Source: Vibrio ponticus (lineage in GTDB: Bacteria > Pseudomonadota > Gammaproteobacteria > Enterobacterales > Vibrionaceae). Taken from it: a stretch of 64,000 bases of DNA. The DNA is taken from the NCBI RefSeq assembly GCF_009938225.1, contig NZ_AP019657.1:2542001-2606000 (forward strand), given 5' to 3'. A program made the translations under genes and the position numbers. The notes beneath the pieces were generated by a model. That model did not search any database, was not told the DNA's origin, and was given only the letters and a program-made list of their open reading frames with translations. The first letter of the stretch is position 1; the number at the start of each line of letters is the position of its first letter. Below, piece after piece: positions 19,612 through 27,865 of this stretch.

Positions 19612-21323
19612 AGTTCAGGACCTAAAGTAAAGTGCAATTGGAATTCATCACCTGGGTTGGCATCAAGACCCCAAGCAAAATCTAAACGAACCGGACCAAC
19701 CGGTGATGCCCAGCGAATACCAACACCGACACCACGCTTAAAATCAGGCTTATCGTTGAAAGCATCACCATAATCGTAGAACATCGCGCCCCACCAGTTG
19801 CCGACCACACGATAGTTGTATTCCAGTGAAGTCACCGCAACGAACTTGGCACCGGTTAACGCACCACTGCTATCGCGTGGCGAGATGGATTCATAGCCAT
19901 AACCACGTAGATTGTTATCACCACCAGCAAAGAAACGCAGCGATGGCGACAACTTGTCAAAGTCATCAACAATATTGGCACCACCACCAAAACGGAGAAT
20001 GCCGCGATGGTTTTCACCGGCACTGCGAATCCACGACATACCACCAATCAAACGCAGCACCTCTGTTTCTGATAGTGCTTTGGGGTTGCCATACTCGACC
20101 GTCAGTGTTTGCTTATCACCCCAATAAGGCATCGCACCACCGCGCGCACGAGTGCGGTTAAACGAGATGCCAGGTAGCAAGAACTGAGCATTATCGTCTT
20201 GAATACCCTGCTCATAGTTTTCGAGCAAGTAACGAATAAATAGCGTTCGATGCCAACCATTATCCAACGTCCAGTGACGCTCAAGGGCTAAATTGGATTC
20301 CAAACTCTTGGTATCACGGTTGTCGACATTCTTCATGCCATATTGAATACGGTAATAATCATTGAGGACGTCTTCCAATGGAATACGATAGCCCGCCGTG
20401 ATGGTTTGCTCGGGTTTAGACAGAGAAAAGCTACTATCAAAACTATGACCTCGAGAGTTCACCCAAGGTTTTTTCCATTTCAACGAGCCTCGCACCCCCA
20501 CATCGGTGGAGTAACCAATACCGGTTTCCAACTTATTACGCGCTTGAGGTGCGAGAGAGACTTTGATTGGTAGCTCACGCCCTTCACCGAGCATACTCAA
20601 ATCTGGCTCAACAAATACCGAAGAGAACCAGTCAGTATTAGAGAGATTTTGGTTGTATTCCCCCACTTGAGAAACTAAGTAGGGCTCACCTTTCTCATAA
20701 GGCTCAAGTGAATGAACGCGATCTTCTTCAATTTGGCTGCCAGTAATGATGGTGTCGCCAAAGTGATAGCGAATACCACTGTCATACTGCAGTTTGATGT
20801 AGGCTTGATTTAATTCGGGCGCAACTTCTAAACGGCTAAGCTGAAAGTCACCATCAAAATAGCCTTTCTGCAAAGCGAGATTACGAATGCCAGATTTCAG
20901 CGCATCGTAAGCGCCATGATTAAGGCGCTTACCGACTTTCAACCCGCTATTTTTAACTAGGTTAGCAAAATCTTTGTCTTGCTTTGCTTCGCCTTCAAAT
21001 ACGATATCCAACTGCTCAATTAAGGTTGGCTCCCCTTTGGTTACCTTAACCGTTAATTGGTTACCCTTATCTGACACCTGAAAATCAAACTTAGGATGGT
21101 AATAACCTAAAGCGTTAAGTGCCTCAGTAATGCTGCGTTCTAAACGCGCTTGAAAACGCAGAGAAGTGTCATACTCTTTCTCTGGAATCGAAGATAGATA
21201 GACCTCGACGTTCTCTTCTACTTTGCCTTTTAAGCCTTCAATCGATAGCTTCACACCACTTGCCATCACTGTAGTCGGAATACAGAGCAGAGCGATGGCG
21301 AGAGCTAATGGCTTTTTAATCAT
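19608..21323 (-). CDS. tamA: TamA, outer-membrane translocation and assembly component
   Basis: A 571-residue Omp85-family protein: a signal peptide (MIKKPLALAIALLCIPTTVMA), about three POTRA domains in the N-terminal half, then a 16-stranded barrel ending in FQLHFTLGPEL. The Omp85 lid-loop region LRGYGYESISPRDSSG and the GVGVGIRWASPVGPVRLDFAW block are clear. With TamB it inserts some autotransporters and other barrels. Divergent from msrA, as in E. coli. Confidence 0.96.
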   Translation of the reverse strand: MIKKPLALAIALLCIPTTVMASGVKLSIEGLKGKVEENVEVYLSSIPEKEYDTSLRFQARLERSITEALNALGYYHPKFDFQVSDKGNQLTVKVTKGEPTLIEQLDIVFEGEAKQDKDFANLVKNSGLKVGKRLNHGAYDALKSGIRNLALQKGYFDGDFQLSRLEVAPELNQAYIKLQYDSGIRYHFGDTIITGSQIEEDRVHSLEPYEKGEPYLVSQVGEYNQNLSNTDWFSSVFVEPDLSMLGEGRELPIKVSLAPQARNKLETGIGYSTDVGVRGSLKWKKPWVNSRGHSFDSSFSLSKPEQTITAGYRIPLEDVLNDYYRIQYGMKNVDNRDTKSLESNLALERHWTLDNGWHRTLFIRYLLENYEQGIQDDNAQFLLPGISFNRTRARGGAMPYWGDKQTLTVEYGNPKALSETEVLRLIGGMSWIRSAGENHRGILRFGGGANIVDDFDKLSPSLRFFAGGDNNLRGYGYESISPRDSSGALTGAKFVAVTSLEYNYRVVGNWWGAMFYDYGDAFNDKPDFKRGVGVGIRWASPVGPVRLDFAWGLDANPGDEFQLHFTLGPEL

Positions 21324-21447
21324 GGACTTTTGGCACTTTTGTTACGTATTGTTTGTAGTAAATGATAACGTGAGTTATTAAATTCGTCTGTAGGAAAAAC
21401 GTTAATTTCCCGGTCTTGTTTATAAGAATTAGAGTAAGGAAAGTCGT

Positions 21448-22071
21448 ATGTTAGATAAACAAACCCTTGTGACACCTGAGCTAGCGCTGCCTGGACGCAG
21501 CGAAGAAATGGTGATTGACCAAACCCATTTTGTTAACGGTTCACCAATTAAAGCGCCACTCACCGAGCACCAACAGCAGATCTTATTTGGTATGGGTTGT
21601 TTCTGGGGAGCTGAGCGCCTTTTCTGGCAGATGGAAGGGGTGGTCAGTACCTCGGTAGGGTACGCTGGCGGTTATACACCCAACCCAAGCTATGAAGAAG
21701 TATGCAGCGGACAAACCGGGCATGCCGAAGTAGTTCGCGTCGTGTTTGATACCCGTCACCTCACACTACAAAGCCTGTTGCACAAATTTTGGGAACGTCA
21801 TGATCCAACCCAAGGTATGCGCCAAGGCAATGACCGGGGCACTCAATATCGTTCGGTGATTTATGTCTATGAGCAAAGCCAACTCGAGCTTGCGCTACAA
21901 AGCCAAGCTGAATATCAAACATTACTTGGCGACACGGGGATTACCACAGAGATAGCTTTGGCTGGAAACTACTATTATGCCGAGAACTACCACCAGCAAT
22001 ATTTAGCCAAAAACCCGAATGGTTACTGTGGCTTGGGCGGTACTGGCATCTGTTTTCCACCGCAATCATAG
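21448..22071 (+). CDS. msrA: Peptide methionine-S-sulfoxide reductase MsrA
   Basis: A 207-residue enzyme repairing the S epimer of oxidised methionine. The active site [13 protein letters not shown] gives catalytic C51; [13 protein letters not shown] and [21 protein letters not shown] motifs follow, with candidate resolving cysteines in the C-terminal [12 protein letters not shown]. Start ATG 21448 has AGTAAGGA upstream. The length and N-terminal extension agree with E. coli MsrA (212). Confidence 0.96.
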   Translation: MLDKQTLVTPELALPGRSEEMVIDQTHFVNGSPIKAPLTEHQQQILFGMGCFWGAERLFWQMEGVVSTSVGYAGGYTPNPSYEEVCSGQTGHAEVVRVVFDTRHLTLQSLLHKFWERHDPTQGMRQGNDRGTQYRSVIYVYEQSQLELALQSQAEYQTLLGDTGITTEIALAGNYYYAENYHQQYLAKNPNGYCGLGGTGICFPPQS

Positions 22072-22160
22072 TCGACTATGGTCTGGCTAGTGAAATCAAG
22101 ATTTGAGTATATACTTTAGTTTGTCTACGCATTTAGCATGACTAAAACAGGAAGAAAATA

Positions 22161-22712
22161 ATGACAAACAAAACTCTACTTGCGCTGGCTATGGCATGCT
22201 CTCCAATGTTCGCCTTTGCACACAATTTGACGGTTGGTCAAACCACACCTAATGTCGCGATCGCCAACCATGGTGAAATTTTAGTCGATGGTAAAGAGAC
22301 GATTTATCAGGCATGGAATAGCAACAATATGCTTGGCAAGGTACGAGTGGTACAAGCCATTGCCGGTCGCAGCAGCTCAAAAGAGATGAACGCGCCTTTG
22401 ATGACGGCAATTACCGCGGCAAAATTCCCAGCGGAAAGCTACCAAACCACCACCATCATCAACCAAGATGATGCGATGTGGGGCACGGGCTCATTTGTTA
22501 AATCATCCGCCGAAGACAGCAAAATGGAGTTCCCATGGTCTTCTATGGTGCTCGATGAGAACGGCATCGTCGCCAATAGCTGGCAGCTACAACCTGAATC
22601 ATCAGCGATTGTGGTGCAAGACAAACAGGGCAAAGTGTTGTTTGTTAAAGAGGGGCAGCTTTCACCCGCTGAAATCCAGCAAGTTCTTGAGCTAATTACA
22701 CAAAACTTGTAA
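22161..22712 (+). CDS. ytfJ: YtfJ family periplasmic protein
   Basis: A 183-residue exported protein: signal peptide MTNKTLLALAMACSPMFAFA, then a thioredoxin-like YtfJ domain with NMLGKVRVVQAIAGRSSSKEMN, TTTIINQDDAMWGTGSFVKSSAE and a PWSSMVLDENG segment. The fold is thioredoxin-like without a CxxC, so it is not a thiol oxidoreductase of the usual kind. Function unknown. It lies just upstream of the zinc-linked cluster and shares its terminator dyad with that cluster's operator. Confidence 0.9.
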   Translation: MTNKTLLALAMACSPMFAFAHNLTVGQTTPNVAIANHGEILVDGKETIYQAWNSNNMLGKVRVVQAIAGRSSSKEMNAPLMTAITAAKFPAESYQTTTIINQDDAMWGTGSFVKSSAEDSKMEFPWSSMVLDENGIVANSWQLQPESSAIVVQDKQGKVLFVKEGQLSPAEIQQVLELITQNL

Positions 22713-22727
22713 GGAATTAAATTTATC

Positions 22728-22775
22728 CTGACGTTTACAAACGGAGTTGTTATAGTATAACAACTCCGTTTTTTT
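22728..22775 (+). promoter_or_regulatory. Zur-type operator and promoter of the zrg cluster, doubling as the ytfJ terminator
   Basis: A dyad at 22741-22769 (ACGGAGTTGTTATA, G, TATAACAACTCCGT) has 14-bp perfect arms. Its core GTTATA-G-TATAAC matches the gammaproteobacterial Zur consensus (GTTATANTATAAC). It overlaps a plausible promoter, CTGACG (22728-22733), 17 bases, TATAGT (22751-22756), placing the -10 inside the dyad as expected for repression by zinc-bound Zur. The dyad is followed by TTTTTTT, so as RNA it is also a good intrinsic terminator for ytfJ. Zur control is inferred from the match and from the zinc-linked genes downstream. Confidence 0.75.
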
Positions 22776-22784
22776 ATTTGGTTA

Positions 22785-23087
22785 ATGACTGTGTTACCTC
22801 GCTTTGGTTTATTGTCGCTACGCAAGCTAATGGTTGTACTTTGTACAGTCATGCTACTGCTATGGACAAACTTAGCGGTGATTCATCATCAACTGGATTT
22901 GGATATCTCACATCATGAGCACCATCACTGCCAGCTGTTTGCAAGCGTAGTGCATGGCGCCAAATCAAGCGCACAAGCGCACCTTCTCAATCTCTCCACC
23001 GAACCTCCACCTTCGCTTGCTGTATATCAATACCTTGAGGCTTCGGTGATCGCGCAAATTGCTCGCGCACCGCCTAAGCTTATCTAA
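22785..23087 (+). CDS. DUF2607-like small His-rich membrane protein
   Basis: A 100-residue protein with one hydrophobic segment (LMVVLCTVMLLLWTNLAV, about residues 15-32) followed by a histidine-rich patch IHHQLDLDISHHEHHHCQLF that could bind a divalent metal. It resembles the Vibrio DUF2607 family seen upstream of zrgA. It begins about 15 bases after the Zur-type operator, so it is the first gene under that control. Function unknown; a role in zinc handling is inferred from the histidines and the neighbours. Confidence 0.7.
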   Translation: MTVLPRFGLLSLRKLMVVLCTVMLLLWTNLAVIHHQLDLDISHHEHHHCQLFASVVHGAKSSAQAHLLNLSTEPPPSLAVYQYLEASVIAQIARAPPKLI

Positions 23088-23192
23088 ATAAAACAGATTT
23101 ATTCTGCGCTACCAATAAAACACATCGGTAACGCGAACGCTCACAACCATTTTGTGGGCATCACTACATATTTTGATAAGTTCTAGGAATAT

Positions 23193-23861
23193 ATGATGAA
23201 CAAGTTTTCTCCCGTTGCACTCGCTCTTGGATTAGTTTTTGCTCATTCAGCTATCGCTGAAGATGGATTCCGTCAACATGATGCGCATGTACACGGCGAA
23301 GTAGAATTTAATATTGCTCAAGATGGCAATGAGTTACTGGTAGAGATCACCGCGCCAGGTGCTGATGTGGTTGGCTTTGAGCATGCGCCAGAAAACGATG
23401 CCCAAAAACAAGCCTTAGAGAAAGCGGTGGCAAAACTAAACCAAGCGACGGACGTGCTATCAATTTCAGCGGCGGCAAACTGTCAAGTTGAGCATGTGGC
23501 AGTAAGTCATACACTTGGTGAAGATGAGCACGCTCACCACGACCACGACCATCATGGTGATAAAGACCACCATCAACATCAAGAAAAACATGCTGACCAT
23601 CATGACCATGATGATCATCACGGACACGATGAGCATAAGGGACATGATGACCACGCTGGACATGATCATGAAAAAGGTGGGCACGGTGAATTTACCATCG
23701 AATACCACTACCAATGTGGCGATATCAGCAAGTTAGAGCAGATTGATACCGCTTGGTTTAACCTATTCCCAAGCACAGAAAAAGTACATGCCAATGTACT
23801 GACAGATAGCGCGCAAACCGCGGTAGAGCTAAACGCAAAAAACAGCACGATTAAGCTGTAA
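23193..23861 (+). CDS. zrgA: ZrgA family zinc-binding periplasmic protein (DUF2796)
   Basis: A 222-residue exported protein with signal peptide ending near SAIA-ED. An N-terminal HDAHVHGEVEFNIAQDGNELLVEI segment and a C-terminal FTIEYHYQCGDISKLEQIDTAWFNLFPS segment flank about 55 residues made almost entirely of His, Asp, Glu, Lys and Gly (about 109-163). This is the DUF2796 architecture of V. cholerae ZrgA, reported as part of a second zinc-uptake system (ZrgABCDE) beside ZnuABC. It probably captures Zn2+ in the periplasm. Start ATG 23193; ATG 23196 is equally possible. Confidence 0.88.
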   Translation: MMNKFSPVALALGLVFAHSAIAEDGFRQHDAHVHGEVEFNIAQDGNELLVEITAPGADVVGFEHAPENDAQKQALEKAVAKLNQATDVLSISAAANCQVEHVAVSHTLGEDEHAHHDHDHHGDKDHHQHQEKHADHHDHDDHHGHDEHKGHDDHAGHDHEKGGHGEFTIEYHYQCGDISKLEQIDTAWFNLFPSTEKVHANVLTDSAQTAVELNAKNSTIKL

Positions 23862-23869
23862 TTGCTAAT

Positions 23870-23898
23870 GAGCTTGGCAAGTTTGCCAAGCTCTTTTG
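23870..23898 (+). terminator. Terminator or attenuator after zrgA
   Basis: GAGCTTGGCAA, loop GT, TTGCCAAGCTC, then TTTTG: an 11-bp stem with a short T run. It lies inside an otherwise same-direction cluster, so it may reduce read-through and keep the ATPase and permease lower than ZrgA. Confidence 0.75.
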
Positions 23899-23924
23899 TC
23901 ATCGATTTTTGATTGGAAAACTCA

Positions 23925-24632
23925 ATGAATAACACCGCTTCTCAGCAGGTGATCAATCTCCACAACGTACAGTTCACTTGGTCCAATAACGCTAACCCAA
24001 CGCTAGTGATTGATCAGTTGCAAGTGGATCGTGGGGAACACTTATTTATCAAAGGACCTAGTGGTTGTGGCAAATCAACTCTGCTTGGCTTGCTGACCGG
24101 CATTAACCAAACCCAAACCGGCAGTGTCACCGTACTCGGACAGAACTTGAGCGGTTTAAGTAGCCGTCAGCGTGACCGTTTTCGCGCGGATAATATTGGT
24201 TATATTTTTCAGCAGTTCAATCTATTGCCTTACTTGAGCGTGATTGAAAATGTCACTCTACCCTGCCGCTTCTCCAAGCAACGCCTAGCACGCGTAAACG
24301 GCAGTTTAGAGCAGCGTGCAGTGGAACTATTAACTAAGCTGCATCTGAGCCCCAATTTGCTGCACAAGCCTGTGGTTGAATTAAGTATTGGTCAACAGCA
24401 GCGCGTCGCTGCGGCTCGAGCGCTGATTGGCAACCCGCCCTTGATCATTGCCGATGAACCAACATCATCATTGGATCATGATAACCGCAGCGCGTTTATT
24501 GAGTTATTGCTAGAACAAGCGAATCAAGTCGATGCCACATTGGTGTTTGTCAGCCACGATCCGACTTTAGAGCCACTATTTGATCGCAACCTCGACCTAC
24601 GTCAAGTTAACCGAGCTGGGGAGTACCTATGA
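23925..24632 (+). CDS. ABC transporter ATP-binding protein of the zrg cluster
   Basis: A 235-residue ATPase of the LolD/MacB type. Walker A GPSGCGKST at 44-52, Q-loop YIFQQFNLLPYLSV, and Walker B LIIADEP at 173-179. The signature is LSIGQ (153-157), a departure from the usual LSGGQ. Start ATG 23925 was preferred to a TTG at 23913. It overlaps the permease by four bases. It fits the ATPase of ZrgABCDE, but the FtsX-type partner suggests a mechanotransmission or lipoprotein-like mechanism rather than a classical importer. Confidence 0.88.
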   Translation: MNNTASQQVINLHNVQFTWSNNANPTLVIDQLQVDRGEHLFIKGPSGCGKSTLLGLLTGINQTQTGSVTVLGQNLSGLSSRQRDRFRADNIGYIFQQFNLLPYLSVIENVTLPCRFSKQRLARVNGSLEQRAVELLTKLHLSPNLLHKPVVELSIGQQQRVAAARALIGNPPLIIADEPTSSLDHDNRSAFIELLLEQANQVDATLVFVSHDPTLEPLFDRNLDLRQVNRAGEYL

Positions 24633-25888
24633 GCCCAACCTTAATGCTAGCTTGGAAGAGTGTTAATAATCGACGTCTTACCGCATTTTTAACCATTCTT
24701 ACCGTTGCCGTATCACTGGTGCTACTGCTAGGGGTTGAGCGTATCCGAACCCAAGCTAAGACCAGTTTTGCCAATACCATCTCCGGAACCGATCTGATTG
24801 TGGGCGGGCGTTCGGGGCAAGTGAACTTGCTGCTTTACTCTGTCTTTCGAATTGGTAATGCCACCAACAACATCGACTGGAAAAGCTTTGAGGAGTTTAG
24901 CCAGCATCGCGCCGTCGATTGGACCATTCCCCTATCGCTTGGTGATTCACATAAAGGTTTTCGAGTTTTAGGCACTAACCAAAGCTACTTTGACCACTAC
25001 CGCTACGGCAGCAAACAACATCTTGAACTCGCTCAAGGTCGTCCATTTAATCAGTTATTTGAAACCGTGATTGGGGCAGATGTAGCGAAGAAACTCGGTT
25101 ACGAGATAGGCAGCGAAATTATTATTGCTCATGGCATCAGTGATGTCGGCTTTAGCCGTCACGATAACCTACCATTTAAAGTGGTTGGCATCTTTGCACC
25201 TACCGGTACACCGGTGGATAAAACCGTGCATGTCTCTTTAGAGGCGATTGAAGCCATTCATGTCGGTTGGGAATCGGGGGCAAGACTTGGTCCGACCCCA
25301 ACGGCAGAGCAACTCGAGCAACATAACTTTCAACCCAAGCAGATCACTGCGATGCTGATTGGCTTAAAGTCGAGAATTCAGACCTTTGCCCTACAACGCC
25401 AGATCAATACCTATCCGCAGGAGCCACTCAGCGCTATCTTACCCGGTGTCGCTTTACATGAATTATGGGGCATGATGTCGGTGGCAGAGCAAGCATTGAT
25501 GGTGGTCTCGGGTTTTGTGGTTGTCGCGGGCTTACTTGGTATGCTCTCTAGCTTACTGACTAGCTTGCAGGAAAGACGTCGAGAGATGGCAATTCTACGT
25601 GCGATGGGGGCAAGACCGCGACATATCTTCAGCCTGCTAATCTTAGAAGCGAGCGTATTAACCTCTATCGGTATATTACTGGGGATCGCTCTACTCTACG
25701 GCATACTGGCGCTAGTCGGTCCCTATGTGACACAAAACTACGGTATTCAACTGCCGTTAGTGATGCTCTCACATTATGAATTAGGATTAATCGCTGCGGT
25801 GCAATTTGCCGGAACAGTGATTGGCATTTTCCCAGCGCTGCGAGCTTATCGTCAATCTCTCAGTGATGGTATGACGATACGTGTGTAA
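24629..25888 (+). CDS. FtsX-family ABC permease of the zrg cluster
   Basis: A 419-residue MacB/FtsX-type permease. One N-terminal membrane segment (LTAFLTILTVAVSLVLLLGV), a large periplasmic domain (about 45-275) and three C-terminal membrane segments, with the QERRREMAILRAMGARPRHIFSLLILE motif before the third. Such proteins do not form a classical import pore; they couple ATP use to work in the periplasm. Together with the ATPase, ZrgA and the DUF3299 protein it forms the zinc-associated cluster. Confidence 0.9.
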   Translation: MSPTLMLAWKSVNNRRLTAFLTILTVAVSLVLLLGVERIRTQAKTSFANTISGTDLIVGGRSGQVNLLLYSVFRIGNATNNIDWKSFEEFSQHRAVDWTIPLSLGDSHKGFRVLGTNQSYFDHYRYGSKQHLELAQGRPFNQLFETVIGADVAKKLGYEIGSEIIIAHGISDVGFSRHDNLPFKVVGIFAPTGTPVDKTVHVSLEAIEAIHVGWESGARLGPTPTAEQLEQHNFQPKQITAMLIGLKSRIQTFALQRQINTYPQEPLSAILPGVALHELWGMMSVAEQALMVVSGFVVVAGLLGMLSSLLTSLQERRREMAILRAMGARPRHIFSLLILEASVLTSIGILLGIALLYGILALVGPYVTQNYGIQLPLVMLSHYELGLIAAVQFAGTVIGIFPALRAYRQSLSDGMTIRV

Positions 25889-25900
25889 TTAGGTGTAACC

Positions 25901-26401
25901 ATGAAGAAAATAATCGTATTGCTTTGCTCGCTATTTAGCTTAGCCCTGCCCCTCACTGCCGTAGTAAGTGAAGATACTTTAACTTTAGACTGGATCGATT
26001 TGATCCCCGAATCTGAGCGGAACCAATTTGATGCGATGGGAATGCCAATGGTCTCAGACCACTCTGGTGGTGCCATGCAGCAATCCAAAGTTGGCACCGT
26101 GCGCCAAGAGCTCAATGGCAGCAAAGTAAAAATCCCGGGCTTTGTGATTCCACTTGAAGGGGATGACGAGAAGATTACTGAATTTTTATTAGTGCCGTAC
26201 TTTGGCGCATGTATCCATGTACCGCCGCCGCCGCCAAACCAAATTATCTACGTAAAGTTCCCTTCTGGCGCACCAATACAGCAACTTTGGGATGTGATCT
26301 ACGTGATAGGCACATTAAAAACAGAAACGCTCAATCATGAGCTGGCAGAAACCGCTTACCTTATCGAGGGAACCGAAATTGCCGAATATGATGACTACTA
26401 A
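25901..26401 (+). CDS. DUF3299 family exported protein
   Basis: A 166-residue protein with signal peptide MKKIIVLLCSLFSLALPLTA and a DUF3299 domain: WIDLIPESE, VKIPGFVIPLEGDDEKITEFLLVPYFGACIHVPPPPPNQIIYV, then WGVWVxG-like VIYVIGTLKTET. The CIHVPPPPPNQ block is the family hallmark. Function is unknown; genes of this family often accompany MacB/FtsX-type ABC pairs in marine gammaproteobacteria. It lies 12 bases after the permease and is probably cotranscribed. Confidence 0.88.
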   Translation: MKKIIVLLCSLFSLALPLTAVVSEDTLTLDWIDLIPESERNQFDAMGMPMVSDHSGGAMQQSKVGTVRQELNGSKVKIPGFVIPLEGDDEKITEFLLVPYFGACIHVPPPPPNQIIYVKFPSGAPIQQLWDVIYVIGTLKTETLNHELAETAYLIEGTEIAEYDDY

Positions 26402-26723
26402 TAATTAATTAACAAACTAACAACCTGTTAATCTTCCTTGTTATATTAGGTATCTAGACAGATACACTAGCACTGCTAGGTAAACCAGTAGTAGCAAGGC
26501 GATTGACAGGTGCTTCCTTAGTTTATTATCAAGCGAAAACTTCATAAACACCTCACAAATACCGATAACAACTTTAACAAATTATTATCAATTGGCATAG
26601 TCAATTTTGCCGGGTGCTCTCACATTAGTTTCACTGGTAGCCTTCCGATGAAAAAGGTACAGTTAGGTTCCCAAGCAAAATGGCAAGACTTGGTCATAAC
26701 TCACTGTTGGTTAAGGTAATCCT
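26402..26723. other. Intergenic region after the zrg cluster
   Basis: 322 bases between the DUF3299 gene and the TIGR03899-type gene. It contains a possible small protein gene on the minus strand (26441-26545, listed separately). A 23-codon frame starting ATGAAAAAGG at 26648 lies just before the next gene but has no ribosome binding site. Confidence 0.5.
26441..26545 (-). CDS. Possible 34-residue single-pass membrane protein
   Basis: A short frame with ATG at 26545, preceded by GTGAGGTG about five bases upstream, encodes a basic N-terminus (MKFSLDNKLRKH), a continuous hydrophobic stretch of about 20 residues (LSIALLLLVYLAVLVYL) and a short SRYLI tail. This is the layout of bacterial small membrane proteins. 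It is antisense to nothing and lies between two plus-strand genes. I do not recognise it. Support is the ribosome binding site and the membrane-helix pattern; chance cannot be excluded for so short a frame. Confidence 0.45.
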   Translation of the reverse strand: MKFSLDNKLRKHLSIALLLLVYLAVLVYLSRYLI

Positions 26724-27620
26724 ATGTCTGAGAGTCACAAACCTGTCACCCTTGAACACGAGGCGAAAGCAGAGAATCGCCAGGAGAAAAAGTCCAGCTA
26801 CGTCAAAGACAGTTCTAGTCGCGTGCTGTACATTGCCCAAGCACATGGCTTAGATGCACTGCTACAAAAAGAAGCGCCACAAAAGCCAGCGCTTGAACGC
26901 GCATTGCTTAGAGAGCGTCGTCGTCGTGAACAGCAGCAGAAGAACCTCGAGCAAATCCTCAAACTTGCCTATGCCTCTTGTAGCGATGAGACTGCCGGTG
27001 AACCCGATCAAGATTGGTTATACCGCTTCTTTGATATGGCTCAAGAAGTTCATAATCCCTCGATGCAAAGACTTTGGGCGCAAGTCTTTAAACGTGAAGT
27101 GACCAATCCAGGTTCCACGTCGATGAAAGCGTTAAAAGTCCTACATGACATGGCACCAAAAGAAGCACAAATTCTACAACGCGCCGCCTCACTGGCTTGT
27201 AGTTTTGGTCATGATAGTAGTCGCAAACTGTTAATCGGTTTTCGCGCCCAAGGGGGAATGTTCAGCTTTGGTAAACGTACCATTACCAACAACATCAACA
27301 TCGGTAGTTTCCAACTGCCGTACTCGAATTTGTTAGTACTATTCGAACTTGGCTTGATGCACGGCACCGAACTTGAATCCGGTGAAATCGAATTAGAATC
27401 CCCATTACCACTCACCTACCAAGGCAAAAACCTGTCACTCCAAGCTCACAGCAAAGGGGTTCGCTTCCTGTATTACCGCTTTACTCCAACTGGGAATGAA
27501 CTGTGTAAGCTGCTGGGTAACAAGCCTAATATGCAGTATTACGACCAAGTGGTGGCTCTGCTAGGGCAGAAATTCAGCGTGCAAACTGAAGTAAAAAGTA
27601 GCGTTCATCATGCGGTTTAG
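26724..27620 (+). CDS. TIGR03899 / DUF2806-like protein of unknown function
   Basis: A 298-residue cytoplasmic protein. After a polar N-terminus comes an Arg/Gln/Glu-rich helix (RALLRERRRREQQQKNLEQILKLAY, about 56-80), then DPDW-type DQDWLYRFFDMAQEVHNPSMQRLWAQVFKREVTNPGSTSMKALKVLHDMAPKEA, the pattern of DUF2806/TIGR03899 proteins. The C-terminal half has QLPYSNLLVLFELGLMH and GVRFLYYRFTPTGNELCKLL. No catalytic motif is visible and no function is known to me. It stands alone between the zrg cluster and pgi. Confidence 0.75.
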   Translation: MSESHKPVTLEHEAKAENRQEKKSSYVKDSSSRVLYIAQAHGLDALLQKEAPQKPALERALLRERRRREQQQKNLEQILKLAYASCSDETAGEPDQDWLYRFFDMAQEVHNPSMQRLWAQVFKREVTNPGSTSMKALKVLHDMAPKEAQILQRAASLACSFGHDSSRKLLIGFRAQGGMFSFGKRTITNNINIGSFQLPYSNLLVLFELGLMHGTELESGEIELESPLPLTYQGKNLSLQAHSKGVRFLYYRFTPTGNELCKLLGNKPNMQYYDQVVALLGQKFSVQTEVKSSVHHAV

Positions 27621-27760
27621 TGAGCGGAAGGTAGGAACGCAAAGCGAAAGCTGAGGACGGAACGCAAAGCAAGGCTTTGCTTCGGGATGCGGGAACGCTC
27701 AGCGTTACTGAGCTACGGATAGAGCCTAAAACCTAGAGTTGAGAATCGGGAATTGAGAAT
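27621..27760. repeat. Repeat-rich intergenic sequence, possible dispersed Vibrio element
   Basis: GGAACGCAAAGC occurs at 27634-27645 and 27659-27670, with a third partial copy (GGGAACGCTCAGC) near 27691. There is a perfect stem GCAAAGC/GCTTTGC at 27664-27680, overlapping GCTCA/TGAGC arms near 27697-27713, and a run of TTGAGAAT-like direct repeats at about 27738-27764. Nothing here looks coding. Sequence of this kind is common between Vibrio genes, but identity to a named family cannot be shown here. Confidence 0.5.
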
Positions 27761-27764
27761 TGAG

Positions 27765-27797
27765 AAAAAACGCCAGCATGTTACTGCTGGCGTTTTT
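27765..27797. terminator. Bidirectional terminator between the TIGR03899-type gene and pgi
   Basis: AAAAAACGCCAGCA, six-base loop, TGCTGGCGTTTTT; serves both convergent genes. Confidence 0.9.
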
Positions 27798-27865
27798 GTT
27801 TTCTAAAGATAACCGAATAATTGAAGCTGCAGTCAACAACGCTGCGGCTTCAAATATGCAGGTTA

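Noticed and set aside
23466..23736. Met/Val/Ile-rich frames opposite or shifted within zrgA
   Set aside because: They are shadows of the His/Asp-codon-rich stretch of zrgA.
26648..26719. Possible 23-codon leader peptide before the TIGR03899-type gene
   Set aside because: It begins ATGAAAAAGG but has no ribosome binding site and no terminator/antiterminator structure around it.
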